A DNA stretch of 64,000 nucleotides from Amycolatopsis benzoatilytica AK 16/65 (GCF_000383915.1 NZ_KB912942.1:2330561-2394560), one strand, 5' to 3'. Numbered from the stretch's first letter, positions 33,622 to 46,778 are shown. The notes: generated by a model from the sequence alone, not told the origin. Made by a program: numbers and translations.

Positions 33622-34863
33622 ATGACGACGGAGCAGGCGCGTCCCCCGGGCGCGGACCTTCCCGAGCACCCGGATTTCCTGTGGTCGGACCCGGAACCGC
33701 AGCGGGCGTACGACGTCGTGGTGGTGGGCGGCGGCGGGCACGGCCTGGCCACCGCCTACTACCTCGCCAAGGTGCACGGCATCACGAACGTCGCGGTGCT
33801 GGAGAAGGGCTGGCTCGCCGGCGGGAACATGGCCCGCAACACCACGATCATCCGGTCCAACTACCTGTGGGACGAAAGCTCCGGCATCTACGAGCATTCG
33901 CTGAAGCTGTGGGAGGGCCTGGAAGAAGACCTCGGCTACCCGATCCTGTTCAGCCAGCGCGGCGTGCTGAACCTCGCGCACAGCCTGCAGGACGTGCGCG
34001 ACAGCGTCCGACGGGTGAATGCCAACCGGCTCAACGGGATCGACGCGGAGTGGGTCGACGCGGACGGCGTCAAGGAGCTCTGCCCGATCGTGAACACGTC
34101 GCCGGACGTGCGCTATCCGGTGCTCGGCGCGACGTATCAGCCGCGTGCCGGGATCGCCAAACACGACTACGTGGCCTGGGGATTCGCCCGCGCGGCGGCT
34201 GCGATGGGCGTCGACCTGATCCAGAACTGCGCGGTCACCGGCCTGGACACGCGCGACGGGAAGGTGGTCGCGGTCGAGACCACCCGGGGCCGGATCGCGG
34301 CCGGGAAGGTCGCGTTGTGCGCGGCCGGGCACAGTTCGGTGCTGGCGAAGATGGCTGGGATCGACCTGCCGCTGGTGTCGCACCCGCTGCAGGCGCTGGT
34401 CTCCGAACTGCTCGAACCGGTGCACCCGACGGTGGTGATGTCGAACGCGGTGCACGTCTACGTTTCCCAGGCGCACAAGGGCGAACTCGTGATGGGCGCG
34501 GGTATCGACGCCTACGCCGGGTACGGGCAGCGCGGCTCGTTCCACATCATCGAGGACCAGATGGCCGCCGCGCTGGAGCTGTTCCCGGTGTTCGCGCGAG
34601 CGCACCTGCTGCGGACGTGGGCGGGCATCGTGGACGTCACCCCGGACGCGTCGCCGATCATCGGCTTGACCCCGGTGGAGAACCTGTACCTGAACTGCGG
34701 CTGGGGGACCGGCGGATTCAAAGCGACTCCCGGCGTCGGCGACTGTTTCGCATACACCGTCGCGAAGGGCAAGCCGCATCCCTACGCCGAGCCGTTCGCC
34801 CTTGACCGCTTCACCACCGGCGCGCTCGTCGACGAGCACGGCGCCGCCGCCGTCGCGCATTAG
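33622..34863 (+). CDS. soxB: Sarcosine oxidase, beta subunit
   Basis: 413 residues. FAD-binding [32 protein letters not shown] at about 32-63. His181 in [16 protein letters not shown] corresponds to the position where the beta subunit of heterotetrameric sarcosine oxidase carries covalent FMN. The C-terminal [18 protein letters not shown] closes the flavin site. Oxidises sarcosine to glycine with the other subunits, generating H2O2 and methylene-tetrahydrofolate. First gene of soxBDAG-purU, directly followed by soxD. Confidence 0.95.
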   Translation: MTTEQARPPGADLPEHPDFLWSDPEPQRAYDVVVVGGGGHGLATAYYLAKVHGITNVAVLEKGWLAGGNMARNTTIIRSNYLWDESSGIYEHSLKLWEGLEEDLGYPILFSQRGVLNLAHSLQDVRDSVRRVNANRLNGIDAEWVDADGVKELCPIVNTSPDVRYPVLGATYQPRAGIAKHDYVAWGFARAAAAMGVDLIQNCAVTGLDTRDGKVVAVETTRGRIAAGKVALCAAGHSSVLAKMAGIDLPLVSHPLQALVSELLEPVHPTVVMSNAVHVYVSQAHKGELVMGAGIDAYAGYGQRGSFHIIEDQMAAALELFPVFARAHLLRTWAGIVDVTPDASPIIGLTPVENLYLNCGWGTGGFKATPGVGDCFAYTVAKGKPHPYAEPFALDRFTTGALVDEHGAAAVAH

Positions 34864-34871
34864 GAGCAACT

Positions 34872-35150
34872 GTGCAGCTGATCTCGTGCCCCTGGTGCGG
34901 TCCCCGTGAGGAGACCGAATTCCACTACGGCGGCCAAGCCCATGTCGCCTACCCGCAGGACCCGGCGGCGTTGTCCGACGAGGAGTGGGCGAAGTTCGTC
35001 TTCTTCCGCGCCAACCCGAGCGGCCCGCTGGCCGAACGCTGGTCGCACAGCGCGGGCTGCCGACGCTGGTTCAACGCGGTCCGCGACACCCGCACCCACG
35101 AACTCGCGGCGGTCTACCGCCTCGACGAGCCCCGGCCGGTGATCCCATGA
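34872..35150 (+). CDS. soxD: Sarcosine oxidase, delta subunit
   Basis: 92 residues, GTG start 8 bp after soxB. The zinc-binding pattern CPWCGPREETEFHYGGQAH with a later Cys in HSAGCRRWFNAVRDT is diagnostic of SoxD. The subunit has a structural role and contacts the alpha subunit. Its stop overlaps the soxA ATG by 4 bp. Confidence 0.95.
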   Translation: MQLISCPWCGPREETEFHYGGQAHVAYPQDPAALSDEEWAKFVFFRANPSGPLAERWSHSAGCRRWFNAVRDTRTHELAAVYRLDEPRPVIP

Positions 35151-37936
35151 CGTTCCGCCTCCCCAGCGGCGGCCATCTCGACCGCGACACTGTGCTGCGG
35201 TTCGCCTTCGACGGCCGCTCGATGACTGGCCACCCCGGCGACACGCTGGCGTCCGCGCTGCTCGCGAACGGCGTGCACCAGGTCGCCAGCAGCGTGAAGC
35301 TCGGCCGCCCGCGGGGCATCATGGCGGCCGGCGTCGAAGAGCCGAACGCCGTGGTACAGCTGGAAAAGCCGTTCCCCGAGCCGATGCTGACCGCGACCGT
35401 CGTCGAACTGTTCGACGGTCTGGTCGCGCGGAGCCTGCCCGGTCAAGGGCGGCTGGCGACCGAGCCCGACCCGGCGCGCTACGACGCGAAGCACTTGCAC
35501 TGCGACGTGCTGGTGGTCGGAGCCGGTCCGGCCGGATTGGTCGCCGCCCGCGCGGGCGCCCGCGCGGGCGGCCGCGTGGTACTGGTCGACGACCAGCCCG
35601 AACCCGGCGGCTCGCTGCTCGGCTCCAACGAGTACCTGGATCTCAAGCCTGCCGTCGAGTGGGCCCGCGCGATCGCCGACGAGTTGCGCGCGGCCCCGGA
35701 GGTCCACGTGCTCGACCGCACCACCGCGTTCGGCGCCTACGACGACGGGTTCGTGCTGGCGGTTCAGCACCGCACCACCGGCGCGGCCCGGCAACGGGTG
35801 TGGCGGATCCGTGCCCAGCAGACTGTGCTGGCGACCGGCGCGCACGAGCGGCCGATCGTCTTCCCGGACAACGACCGGCCCGGGCTCCTCCTCGCCTCGT
35901 CCGCCCGGACCTACCTGCACCGGTACGCCGTGCTGCCCGGTCGCCGCGCGGTGGTGTTCACGATGGACGATTCCGCCTACGCCGCGGCGATCGACCTCGC
36001 CGACGCCGGGGTGGAGATCCCGCTGGTGGCGGACGTCCGCGCGATCGCGCCGGAGAACTGGGCCGCGGCGTGCGCCGAACGGGGCATCGAGGTGCGGCCC
36101 GGCTGCGCGGTCACCGGTACCGAAGGGACCGACCGCATCGCCGGGGTGCAGGTGGCGGACGAGCTGATCCCGTGCGACACCCTCCTGGTCGCCGGCGGCT
36201 GGACTCCGGCCGTGCACCTGTTCAGCCAGTTGCGCGGCGGCCTGCGTTACGAACCCGCGCTCGGTGCTTACCTGCCCGACGGTGACCTCCCGACCGCGCG
36301 CGTCGCCGGAAGCGCCAACGGCACGCTCGACTTCGCCGGATGTGTCCGGGAGGGTCAGGCGGCCGCCGAAACCGCCCTCTCGGCAACGGGATTCGCAGCA
36401 CCGCCGACGGCCCCGCTCCCAGTTTCCGACGCCCGTCGCCGCGAGCTGGCACCGGCGGTCGAATGGCAGATCCCCGGCAGCGAGTCCGAAGAGGACACCC
36501 GGTTCGTGGACCTGCAGCGCGACGCGACCGTCTCCGACGTCCTCCGCGCGACCGGCGCCGGGCTGCGCTCGCTCGAGCACGTGAAGCGCTACACCACCAT
36601 CGGCACCGCACACGACCAGGGCAAAACCTCCGGCATGCTCGCCGCCGGGATCACCGGCGAAGCGCTCGGCGTCGACCTCGCGGACCGTCGCCCGACCACC
36701 TACCGCCCGCCCTACACGCCGGTCGCGTTCGCCGCCTTGGCCGGCCGCCACCGCGGCGAGCTGCACGACCCGGTCCGGGTGACCGCTCTGCATTCCTGGC
36801 ACGTCGAGCACGGCGCGGAGTTCGAGAACGTCGGCCAGTGGAAACGCCCCTGGTACTACCCTCGGCCAGGGGAGGACCTCCACGCCGCGGTTCGCCGCGA
36901 ATGCCTCGCCGCGCGCACCGACGTGGCCATGATGGACGGTTCGACCCTCGGCAAGATCGACGTCCAGGGCCCGGACACCGGCGAGTTCCTTGACCTGCTC
37001 TACACGAACCTGATGAGCACGCTCAAGGTCGGCCGGATCCGCTACGGCGTGATGTGCGGGGTCGACGGCATGGTCGTCGACGACGGAACCGTCATCCGGG
37101 TGGCCGAGGACCGGTTCCTCGTCACTACGACCACCGGCAACGCCGCGATGGTGCTGGACTGGATGGAGGAGTGGCTGCAGACCGAGTGGCCGCACCTGCG
37201 CGTCTTCGCCACCTCGGTCACCGAGCACTGGGCGACGGTCGCGCTGGTCGGCCCGCGTTCCCGCGAAGTGCTGGCCGGGCTCGCACCGGAGCTGGACGTC
37301 GGCAACGACGCGTTCGGCTTCATGACCTGGCGAGACGCCGAGGTGGCCGGCATCGCCGCCCGGGTCTGCCGGATCAGCTTCTCCGGCGAGCTGGCGTACG
37401 AGATCAACGTCCCGTGCTGGTACGGCTTAGCGCTCTGGGAAGCGTTGGCGGAGCGGGGGATCACCCCGTACGGCACCGAGACCATGCACGTCCTGCGTGC
37501 CGAGAAGGGCTACCCGATCATCGGCCAGGACACCGACGGCACGGTCACCCCGCAGGACCTCGGCATGAGCTGGGCGGTGTCGAAGAAGAAGGCCGACTTC
37601 CTCGGCAAACGGTCCTTCGCCCGCGCGGAGAACCTGCGGCCGGACCGGAAACAGCTGGTCGGGCTGCTGCCGGCCGATCCGCGGGTGCTGCTGCCGGAAG
37701 GCGCGCAGATCATCGAGACCGCGCACGTCCCGCGTCCGCCGGTGCGGATGCTCGGCCACGTCACCTCCAGCTACCCGAGCGCGGTGCTGGACCGCACGTT
37801 CGCGCTCGCGCTGGTCCGGTCCGGCCGGGAACGGATCGGGGAAACGCTGTACGTCCCGATCGGCGACGAGGTGGTGCCGGTGACCGTGACCGAATCCGTT
37901 CTTTACGACAAGGAGGGAGCCCGTCGTGACGGTTGA
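35147..37936 (+). CDS. soxA: Sarcosine oxidase, alpha subunit
   Basis: 929 residues. N-terminal ferredoxin-like part (RFAFDGRSMTGHPGDTLASALLANGVHQVASSVKLGRPRGIMAAGVEEPNAVV), NAD+-binding Rossmann VLVVGAGPAGLVAARAGARAGGRVVLVDDQPEPGGSL near 120-155, and a C-terminal aminomethyltransferase (GcvT-like) domain from about 545 on that binds tetrahydrofolate and captures the methyl-derived formaldehyde. ATG overlaps the soxD stop; the 3' end overlaps soxG by 11 bp. Slightly shorter than the usual 960 residues but complete by domain content. Confidence 0.96.
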   Translation: MTFRLPSGGHLDRDTVLRFAFDGRSMTGHPGDTLASALLANGVHQVASSVKLGRPRGIMAAGVEEPNAVVQLEKPFPEPMLTATVVELFDGLVARSLPGQGRLATEPDPARYDAKHLHCDVLVVGAGPAGLVAARAGARAGGRVVLVDDQPEPGGSLLGSNEYLDLKPAVEWARAIADELRAAPEVHVLDRTTAFGAYDDGFVLAVQHRTTGAARQRVWRIRAQQTVLATGAHERPIVFPDNDRPGLLLASSARTYLHRYAVLPGRRAVVFTMDDSAYAAAIDLADAGVEIPLVADVRAIAPENWAAACAERGIEVRPGCAVTGTEGTDRIAGVQVADELIPCDTLLVAGGWTPAVHLFSQLRGGLRYEPALGAYLPDGDLPTARVAGSANGTLDFAGCVREGQAAAETALSATGFAAPPTAPLPVSDARRRELAPAVEWQIPGSESEEDTRFVDLQRDATVSDVLRATGAGLRSLEHVKRYTTIGTAHDQGKTSGMLAAGITGEALGVDLADRRPTTYRPPYTPVAFAALAGRHRGELHDPVRVTALHSWHVEHGAEFENVGQWKRPWYYPRPGEDLHAAVRRECLAARTDVAMMDGSTLGKIDVQGPDTGEFLDLLYTNLMSTLKVGRIRYGVMCGVDGMVVDDGTVIRVAEDRFLVTTTTGNAAMVLDWMEEWLQTEWPHLRVFATSVTEHWATVALVGPRSREVLAGLAPELDVGNDAFGFMTWRDAEVAGIAARVCRISFSGELAYEINVPCWYGLALWEALAERGITPYGTETMHVLRAEKGYPIIGQDTDGTVTPQDLGMSWAVSKKKADFLGKRSFARAENLRPDRKQLVGLLPADPRVLLPEGAQIIETAHVPRPPVRMLGHVTSSYPSAVLDRTFALALVRSGRERIGETLYVPIGDEVVPVTVTESVLYDKEGARRDG

Positions 37937-38467
37937 GACCCGCGCGCCGCTCGCGGAATGCGCAGACCGGCTGGCGGCGCTCGCCCCGGCGGTTCTGGCG
38001 GCGGAGAGGCCGTTCCTGTCCCAGCTGAACCTCCGGATCCGGGAGGGCGACGTCACTGGCGTTCTGGGTGCCGGGCTGCCGCAACCGTGCCGGTTCACCA
38101 GCGGGATCGGGGACGTCCTGTGGCTGGGCCCGGACGAGTACCTGGTTCTGGGCGCGCCCGAGGGCACCGAGGCGGCGCTGCGGGAAGCGATCACCGTCGG
38201 TGCGGTGACCGACGTTTCGGCGCAGCGCACGACGGTTCGGCTGGCCGGGCCGGCCGCACGGGACGTGCTCGCACACGGGTGCTCGATCGACCTGCACCCG
38301 AAGGCCGCACCGCCGGGGACCTGCGTGCAGACATTGTTCGCCCGCACCGGAATCGTGCTGCTGGTCCGGGAGGCGGGGGAGTTCACGGTGCTCGTCCGGC
38401 AGTCGTTCGCGCCCTATTTCGCCGCCTGGCTCGCCGACGCGGCAGTCGAATACTGCGAGGAGGAGTC

Positions 38468-38471
<4 letters not shown>
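37926..38471 (+). CDS. soxG: Sarcosine oxidase, gamma subunit
   Basis: 181 residues, GTG start inside the end of soxA, with AAGGAGGGAG upstream. The sequence (LWLGPDEYLVLGAPEG, TDVSAQRTTVRLAGPAARDVLAHGCSIDLHP, FARTGIVLLVREAGEFTVLVRQSFAPYFAAWLADA) follows the GcvT-related gamma subunit. It completes the alpha-beta-gamma-delta tetramer. The stop overlaps the purU TTG start. Confidence 0.94.
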
Positions 38472-41759
<3,288 letters not shown>

Positions 41760-41821
41760 CTGCGGCGGCCGGGGTTCGATGGCAGGATGGGGTTCCCCGG
41801 ACGCCGCAGTGAGGATCGCCG

Positions 41822-42610
41822 ATGGCCGTGCCGCCCCTGGTCACGTTGAACAACTCGGTCGCTGTCCCGCAGCTCGGCCTTGGCATGTACCAGGTCGCGC
41901 CCGATCAGGTCGGCCAGGTCGTCTCCGCGGCCTTCGACGCCGGCTACCGCAGCCTCGACACCGCGGCGATGTACGGCAACGAAGCCGCGGTGGGCGAGGC
42001 GGTCCGGGAGTCCGGCCTGCCCCGCTCCGAGGTGTTCGTGACGACCAAGCTGTGGAACACCGAGCACGGATACGACAACGCCCTGCGCGCCTTCGACCGC
42101 AGTGCCGAGGCGCTCGGGATCGGGGTCGTCGACCTGTATCTGATCCACTGGCCGATGCCTGAGCTGGACCGGTACGTCGAGACGTGGCGTGCGCTGGAAC
42201 GGCTGCTCCGCGAGGGCCGCGTGCGGGCGATCGGGGTGTCGAACTTCGGGATCGACCACCTGCGCCGCCTGCTGGCCTCGGCGGACGTGGTGCCCGCGGT
42301 CAACCAGGTCGAGCTGCACCCGTGGCAGCAGCAGCTGCCGTTGCGGACCTTTCACGCCGAGCACGGGATCGCGACCGAGGCGTGGAGCCCGCTGGCACGC
42401 GGGCGGCGGCTGGCCGACCGGGTGGTCGTGTCGCTGGCCGCGAAGTACGGGAAGACGCCAGCGCAGCTGGTGCTGCGCTGGCATCTGCAGTCCGGGATCA
42501 TCGCGATCCCGAAGTCGGCGACGCCGTCGCGGATCCGGGAGAACGCGGAGGTGTTCGACTTCGAGCTGGCCGAGGACGACCTGCTCGCGCTGGCCGAGCT
42601 CGATTCCTGA
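41822..42610 (+). CDS. Aldo/keto reductase, 2,5-diketogluconate reductase-like
   Basis: 262 residues, (beta/alpha)8 barrel. Catalytic tetrad Asp46, Tyr51, Lys76 and His109 (SLDTAAMYGNE, TTKLWN, YLIHWP). The NADPH-binding IPKSATPSRIRENAEVFDFEL segment closes the barrel. About 20 residues shorter than average but with all core elements. It lies 62 bp after the dimethylglycine oxidase-like gene on the same strand but has no evident metabolic link to it. Confidence 0.93.
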   Translation: MAVPPLVTLNNSVAVPQLGLGMYQVAPDQVGQVVSAAFDAGYRSLDTAAMYGNEAAVGEAVRESGLPRSEVFVTTKLWNTEHGYDNALRAFDRSAEALGIGVVDLYLIHWPMPELDRYVETWRALERLLREGRVRAIGVSNFGIDHLRRLLASADVVPAVNQVELHPWQQQLPLRTFHAEHGIATEAWSPLARGRRLADRVVVSLAAKYGKTPAQLVLRWHLQSGIIAIPKSATPSRIRENAEVFDFELAEDDLLALAELDS

Positions 42611-42632
42611 GGAGGCCGGCCAGCGGACCGGG

Positions 42633-43325
42633 TCAGGACCCGGCGGGCCGGATGCCGGCGGCGGCGAAGTCGGCCAGCTGCGCGGGTTCCTTCAGGAAGG
42701 CGCGGAAGCTCTGGGTGCCGCGCTGCTGGGTCTCGTCGATCGTCGAGCCGCTGAGGCCGACGAACGGGTAGTCGGCGGGCGGGCCGGAGCCGATCGGCAT
42801 CGCGGGCGAGCCGATGACGTCCGGTTTCGCCTGCTGCAGCTGCGTCACCCAGTACGAGGACTCCGGGATCCAGCCGTCCGGCAGTCCGTCGATGGTGTCC
42901 AGCGACGCCTTGCCGGTGAGCGCGTTGAGCACGTTCTCGGACGGGCGGACCTGCACCGATACCTGCACGCAGCTTCCGTGCACCACGGTCTTGTCCTGGT
43001 TCCAGCGGGCGGCGGCGGACTCGACCGGCTTCGCCACCTGCGGGGTCACCAGGATCCGGACGTCGGTGCGGCCGCCGTTGCAGCTGGCCGCCTGCGCCTC
43101 GGCACGGTTGTTCAGGACCGAGTCGGCCCAGTTCCAGCCGATGACGCCGAGCGTCACCAGCACCGCGAGGCCGAGCGCCACCAGCGGCCACTTCGCGATC
43201 CGGCGGCGCGGTGCCTGCTTGGCGACGATCCGGTGCGATCCGGTGGTCTCGCTGCGGCCGACGGACCGCTTCGGCGGATCGAGGGGGTGCGGTACCCGCT
43301 CCTCGGGCAGGGTGTGACGCCCCAT
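42633..43325 (-). CDS. Membrane-anchored protein with a solute-binding-like domain, apparently truncated
   Basis: 230 residues; AAAGGA before the ATG. A basic, Pro-rich cytoplasmic tail (about 1-45) leads to one membrane helix (KWPLVALGLAVLVTLGVIGWNWA) and an extracytoplasmic part (VRILVTPQVAKPVESAAARWNQDK, CVQVSVQVRPSENVLNALTG, LPDGWIPESSYWVTQL) that matches the first lobe of the solute-binding domain of actinobacterial proteins that usually continue into a VWA domain. Here the chain stops before any VWA domain or MIDAS motif. Two cysteines (ASCNG, GSCVQ) may pair. Either a short natural version or a decayed gene. Confidence 0.6.
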   Translation of the reverse strand: MGRHTLPEERVPHPLDPPKRSVGRSETTGSHRIVAKQAPRRRIAKWPLVALGLAVLVTLGVIGWNWADSVLNNRAEAQAASCNGGRTDVRILVTPQVAKPVESAAARWNQDKTVVHGSCVQVSVQVRPSENVLNALTGKASLDTIDGLPDGWIPESSYWVTQLQQAKPDVIGSPAMPIGSGPPADYPFVGLSGSTIDETQQRGTQSFRAFLKEPAQLADFAAAGIRPAGS

Positions 43326-43414
43326 CGTTGTCCTTTCGTGATGTGCACAACACTGTGTGTCATGCAACCAAACCGTTATCACTCTAACAGGTCAGCAACC
43401 TGCGGTGAACATTG

Positions 43415-44353
43415 TTACGCAGAGTTGTCGACTGGGTAGTCGGCCGACTCCGCTGAGCGCAGTGACTCCGGTGCTCGCGGCCCGCCGGGCAGTGCCGCGC
43501 ACAGCGCGAGCAGCCGAGCGCGCAACGGGGCGGCCCGCCGGGCGAAACCGGCCTGGGCTCGCGCGTAGTCGGCGCGTCCTTCGGCGGTCTCGACCGGCAC
43601 CGGCGAGTAGCCGTAGCCGGTCAAATCGTACGGGCTGGCCCGCATGTCCAGTTCGCGGATGTCCGCGGCCAGCTCGAAACAGTCGCCGACCAGCTCGGCG
43701 GGGACGAACGGGTCCAGCTTGTAGGCCCACTTGAACAGGTCCATGTTGGCGTGCAGGCATCCCGGCTGCTCCAGCTCGACCTGGGTCTCCCGGCTCGGTT
43801 CGAGCGTGTTGCGCGGGCGCGCCGGGCCGGTGAAGAAGCGGAACGCGTCGTAGTGCCCGCACCGGATCTCCAGCGACTCCACCACCGAGTCGGTGCCCGC
43901 CGAGCCGAGCCGCAGCGGGACCTGCGCGTGCCGGACCGAGTCCGCGGGTTCGCGGTAGACCATCGCCCATTCGTGGAGGCCGAAGCAGCTCAGCCGCGGC
44001 GACCGCGACGCGGTGGCCGACAGCAGCCGGTGCACGAACTCCGCGGTGCGGGCCCGGCGGCCGGTGAAGGCCGCCGGGTCGAGCTGCACTCCGGCTTCGG
44101 TTTCGACGTAGGCCGGCCGGTCCAGGAACCGGCGCGCGGCCGGTCCGCCGAGCGCGACGCCCGGGCCGGGCTGCCACCGCTCGACGTGCCCGGGCCGGTG
44201 CGAGTAGTAGGTGAACAGGAAGTCCAGCACCGGGTGTTTCTCCCCGCGCGCCTTGCGCTCCTGATGCGGGACCGTCCACGCGCGCATCCGCTCGACGTGT
44301 GCCTGTTCGCGTGCTTGCCAGTCCTGCTCGGCGAGCACCACCGGCGCGCTCAT
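43415..44353 (-). CDS. Conserved actinobacterial protein, often labelled 3-methyladenine DNA glycosylase
   Basis: 312 residues. The segment KHPVLDFLFTYYSHRPGHVERWQPGPGVAL near 37-66 and GCLHANMDLFKWAYKLDPFVPAELVGDCFELAADIRELDMRASPYDL are highly characteristic of a family common in Streptomyces and relatives. Database entries call it 3-methyladenine DNA glycosylase, but I see no helix-hairpin-helix or AAG-fold motif and regard that label as unproven. Last gene of a four-gene minus-strand run; its ATG overlaps the stop of the upstream CNNM gene by 4 bp. Confidence 0.7.
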   Translation of the reverse strand: MSAPVVLAEQDWQAREQAHVERMRAWTVPHQERKARGEKHPVLDFLFTYYSHRPGHVERWQPGPGVALGGPAARRFLDRPAYVETEAGVQLDPAAFTGRRARTAEFVHRLLSATASRSPRLSCFGLHEWAMVYREPADSVRHAQVPLRLGSAGTDSVVESLEIRCGHYDAFRFFTGPARPRNTLEPSRETQVELEQPGCLHANMDLFKWAYKLDPFVPAELVGDCFELAADIRELDMRASPYDLTGYGYSPVPVETAEGRADYARAQAGFARRAAPLRARLLALCAALPGGPRAPESLRSAESADYPVDNSA

Positions 44354-45393
44354 GCCGCCACGTGGGTGCCGTCGCGCACGGTCCCCACGTATTCCTCGAC
44401 GAGATCTTCCAGCGCTACCACGCCGAGCGCGGTACCCGAGGCGTCGAGCGCACGGGCGAGGTGGCTGCCTTCCTTGCGCATCGCGGAAAGCGCGACGTCG
44501 AGGCGAGCGTCCGAGCGCAGTTCGGTGAGCGGCCGCGTCTTGTCGGCCGGGATCGCCGTGTCCGGGCTCCGCCCGACCAGGTCCAGCACATCCTTCACGT
44601 GGATGTAGCCGGTCAGCGTGCCGTCGTCGGTGCACACCGGGAACCGGGAGAACCCGGTGGTGGACACCGCGCGCTCGACGTCGCCGAGAGTCGGCCCGCA
44701 CGGCAGGGTGGTCAGCTCCGCGGTCGGCACCAGCACGTCCGCGACGGTCTTGGCGACCGACGACAGCGTCTGCGAAAGCCGGCGGTGCTCGGACTGCTCG
44801 AGCAGGCCTTCCTGCCGGGACTCGCTCAGCAGCTCGGCCAGCTCCTCGGAGCTGTACGCGGTCTCCAGCTCGTCCTTGGGCTCCACCTTGAGCAGGCGCA
44901 GCAGCGAGTTCGCGGCGAAGTTGAGAAACGCGATCACCGGGTTCGCCAGCTTCACCCACGCCACGTGCACCGGCACCAGCCACAACGCGAGCCGCTCCGG
45001 CTCGGCGATGGCGAGGTTCTTCGGCACCATCTCGCCGATCAGCACGTGCAGCATGGTGATGAACGCGAGCGCGAGCGCGAACGAGATCGGGTGCAGCAGC
45101 TGGTCGGGCAGGCCGAGCAGGTCGAAGAACCCGGACAGCCGGTGCGCCACCGCGGGCTCGCCAAGACGGCCGAGCAGCAGCGAGCAGATGGTGATGCCGA
45201 GCTGCGCGCCGGCGAGCATCTGCGAAACGTGCTTGCTCGCGTTGATGACGATCTGCGCGCGGGTCTTTCCTTGTTCCAGCAACGCTTCCAGCCGGTCGCG
45301 CCGCGAGGAGATCAGCGTGAACTCCGCGCCGACGAAGAACGCGTTGGCCAGCAGCAGAACCACGACGAGGGCGATGTTCAGCCAGTCGCTCAC
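44350..45393 (-). CDS. CNNM/CorC-type membrane protein with CBS domains (second of pair)
   Basis: 347 residues, GTG start overlapping the upstream paralogue stop by 4 bp. DUF21 membrane domain with NAFFVGAEFTLISSRRDRLEALLEQG, QLGITICSLLLGRLGEPAVAHRL and HVLIGEMVPKNLAIAEPERLAL, then paired CBS motifs (VLVPTAELTTLP, FSRFPVCTDDGTLTGYIHVKDVLDLV, SHLARALDASGTALGVVALEDLVEEYVGTVRD). The C-terminal CorC/HlyC domain present in the paralogue is missing here, so it ends after the CBS pair. The family is linked to Mg2+/Co2+ handling. Confidence 0.92.
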   Translation of the reverse strand: MSDWLNIALVVVLLLANAFFVGAEFTLISSRRDRLEALLEQGKTRAQIVINASKHVSQMLAGAQLGITICSLLLGRLGEPAVAHRLSGFFDLLGLPDQLLHPISFALALAFITMLHVLIGEMVPKNLAIAEPERLALWLVPVHVAWVKLANPVIAFLNFAANSLLRLLKVEPKDELETAYSSEELAELLSESRQEGLLEQSEHRRLSQTLSSVAKTVADVLVPTAELTTLPCGPTLGDVERAVSTTGFSRFPVCTDDGTLTGYIHVKDVLDLVGRSPDTAIPADKTRPLTELRSDARLDVALSAMRKEGSHLARALDASGTALGVVALEDLVEEYVGTVRDGTHVAA

Positions 45394-46715
45394 GCGGTCA
45401 CCCCCGGTTCGACCGGGCGCACCTGGACCTCGGCGATGCGGTGCCGGTCCATGCTGGTGACGGTGAGCCGCCACCCGTCGACCTCGACCGCGTCGCCCTC
45501 GGCCGGGATCCGGCCGAGCCGCTCCAGGATCAGGCCGGCGATCGTTTCGTAGTCGCCCTCGGGCATCCGGAAGCCGGTGACCTCGCGGACCTCGTCCGCG
45601 CGCAGCTGCCCGGAAACCAGCCAGCGGTCCGCGCCGAGTTGCTGCGCCGCCGGGGCCTCGCGCTCGTCGTGCTCGTCGCGGACGTCGCCGATGATCTCCT
45701 CGACGACGTCCTCCAGCGTGACCAGCCCGGCGGTGCCGCCGTACTCGTCCACCACGATCGCGAGCTGATAGCGCGAATCGCGCAGCCGGTTCAGCAGATC
45801 GTCGCCAGGCAGCGACTCCGGCACGGTGGGCACCGGGCGCATCGCGGAGCGGATCTTCGTGTTCGCCCGCTCCGCGGCCGGCACCGCGAACGCCTGTTTG
45901 ACGTGCACCGCGCCCTGGACGTCGTCCAGATCCTCGGTGTAGACCGGGAACCGCGAGAACCCGGTGCGCCGCGAGATGTCTATCAGGTCCTCGATCGTGT
46001 CGTTCACGGTGAGCGATTCGACCTGCACGCGCGGGGTCATCAGCTCCTCCGCGGTGCGGTCGCCGAACCGCAGCGAACGGTCCAGCAGCTCCGCGGTGGA
46101 GGTGTCCAGCTTCCCGCTTTCCGCGCTGGAGCGGACGATCGAGCCCAGCTCCTGCGGCGAGCGCGCCGAGCGCAGCTCTTCCTGCGGCTCGACGCCGAAC
46201 TTGCGGACGAGGAAGTTCGCGCTGTTGTTCATGAGCGTGATGAGCCAGCGGAACAGCGCGGAAAACCGGGAGTGGTAGCCGGAAACCGCCCGCGCGGTCG
46301 GCAGCGGCCGGGCGATCGCGATGTTCTTCGGCACCATCTCGCCGAGGATCATCGAGAGAAAGGTGGCCAGCACCAGCGCGACCGCGACGGCGACCCAGGC
46401 GGCCGCCGACGCGGGCAGGCCGATCGCGTCGAGCAGCGGGCGGACCAGGTCGCCGATGAGCGGTTCGGCGAGGAAACCGGTGATCAGCGTGGTGAGGGTG
46501 ATCGCCACCTGCGCGCCGGAAAGCTGGAAGCTCAGCGTGCGGTGTGCTTTTTGGACGGTCCGCGAACGCCGGTCACCGACCTGGCGGACGTCCGCGTCGA
46601 CGATGCTGCGCTCCAGGGCGGTCAGCGAGAACTCGGCGGCCACGGCGAGGCCGGTGCCGATCGTGAGAAGCAGGAAGAGCAGCACGCCGAGCACGGAAAG
46701 CAGGACGTGGATCAC
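45390..46715 (-). CDS. CNNM/CorC-type membrane protein with CBS and CorC_HlyC domains (first of pair)
   Basis: 441 residues. DUF21 domain with VAAEFSLTALERSIVDADVRQ and ILGEMVPKNIAIARPLPTARAV, CBS pair (MTPRVQVESLTVNDTIEDLIDISRRTGFSRFPVYTEDLDDVQGAVHVKQAF and YQLAIVVDEYGGTAGLVTLEDVVEEIIGDVRDEHD), and a C-terminal CorC_HlyC domain (WLVSGQLRADEVREVTGFRMPEGDYETIAGLILERLGRIPAEGDAV). Probably a divalent-cation transport or efflux protein working as a heteromer with the coupled second gene. First gene of the run to 43415. Confidence 0.94.
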   Translation of the reverse strand: MIHVLLSVLGVLLFLLLTIGTGLAVAAEFSLTALERSIVDADVRQVGDRRSRTVQKAHRTLSFQLSGAQVAITLTTLITGFLAEPLIGDLVRPLLDAIGLPASAAAWVAVAVALVLATFLSMILGEMVPKNIAIARPLPTARAVSGYHSRFSALFRWLITLMNNSANFLVRKFGVEPQEELRSARSPQELGSIVRSSAESGKLDTSTAELLDRSLRFGDRTAEELMTPRVQVESLTVNDTIEDLIDISRRTGFSRFPVYTEDLDDVQGAVHVKQAFAVPAAERANTKIRSAMRPVPTVPESLPGDDLLNRLRDSRYQLAIVVDEYGGTAGLVTLEDVVEEIIGDVRDEHDEREAPAAQQLGADRWLVSGQLRADEVREVTGFRMPEGDYETIAGLILERLGRIPAEGDAVEVDGWRLTVTSMDRHRIAEVQVRPVEPGVTA

Positions 46716-46756
46716 GGCGCACCGTCCGGGACGGCGGGCCGGAGGGCGGACGGGAA

Positions 46757-46778
46757 GCCGGGTCGGGCAAGACCCGGC
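46757..46778. other. Small hairpin in the leader of the CNNM operon
   Basis: GCCGGGTC / GACCCGGC arms with a 6-nt loop, 42 bp before the ATG of the first CNNM gene. It could be a leader stem or the end of an upstream unit; no known riboswitch is recognised. Confidence 0.35.

Noticed and set aside
43415..44353. Definite DNA glycosylase function
   Set aside because: The database label is not backed by visible AAG or HhH-GPD motifs, so I kept it as a conserved protein only.
46757..46778. Mg2+ riboswitch in the CNNM operon leader
   Set aside because: Only one simple hairpin; no M-box or similar core.
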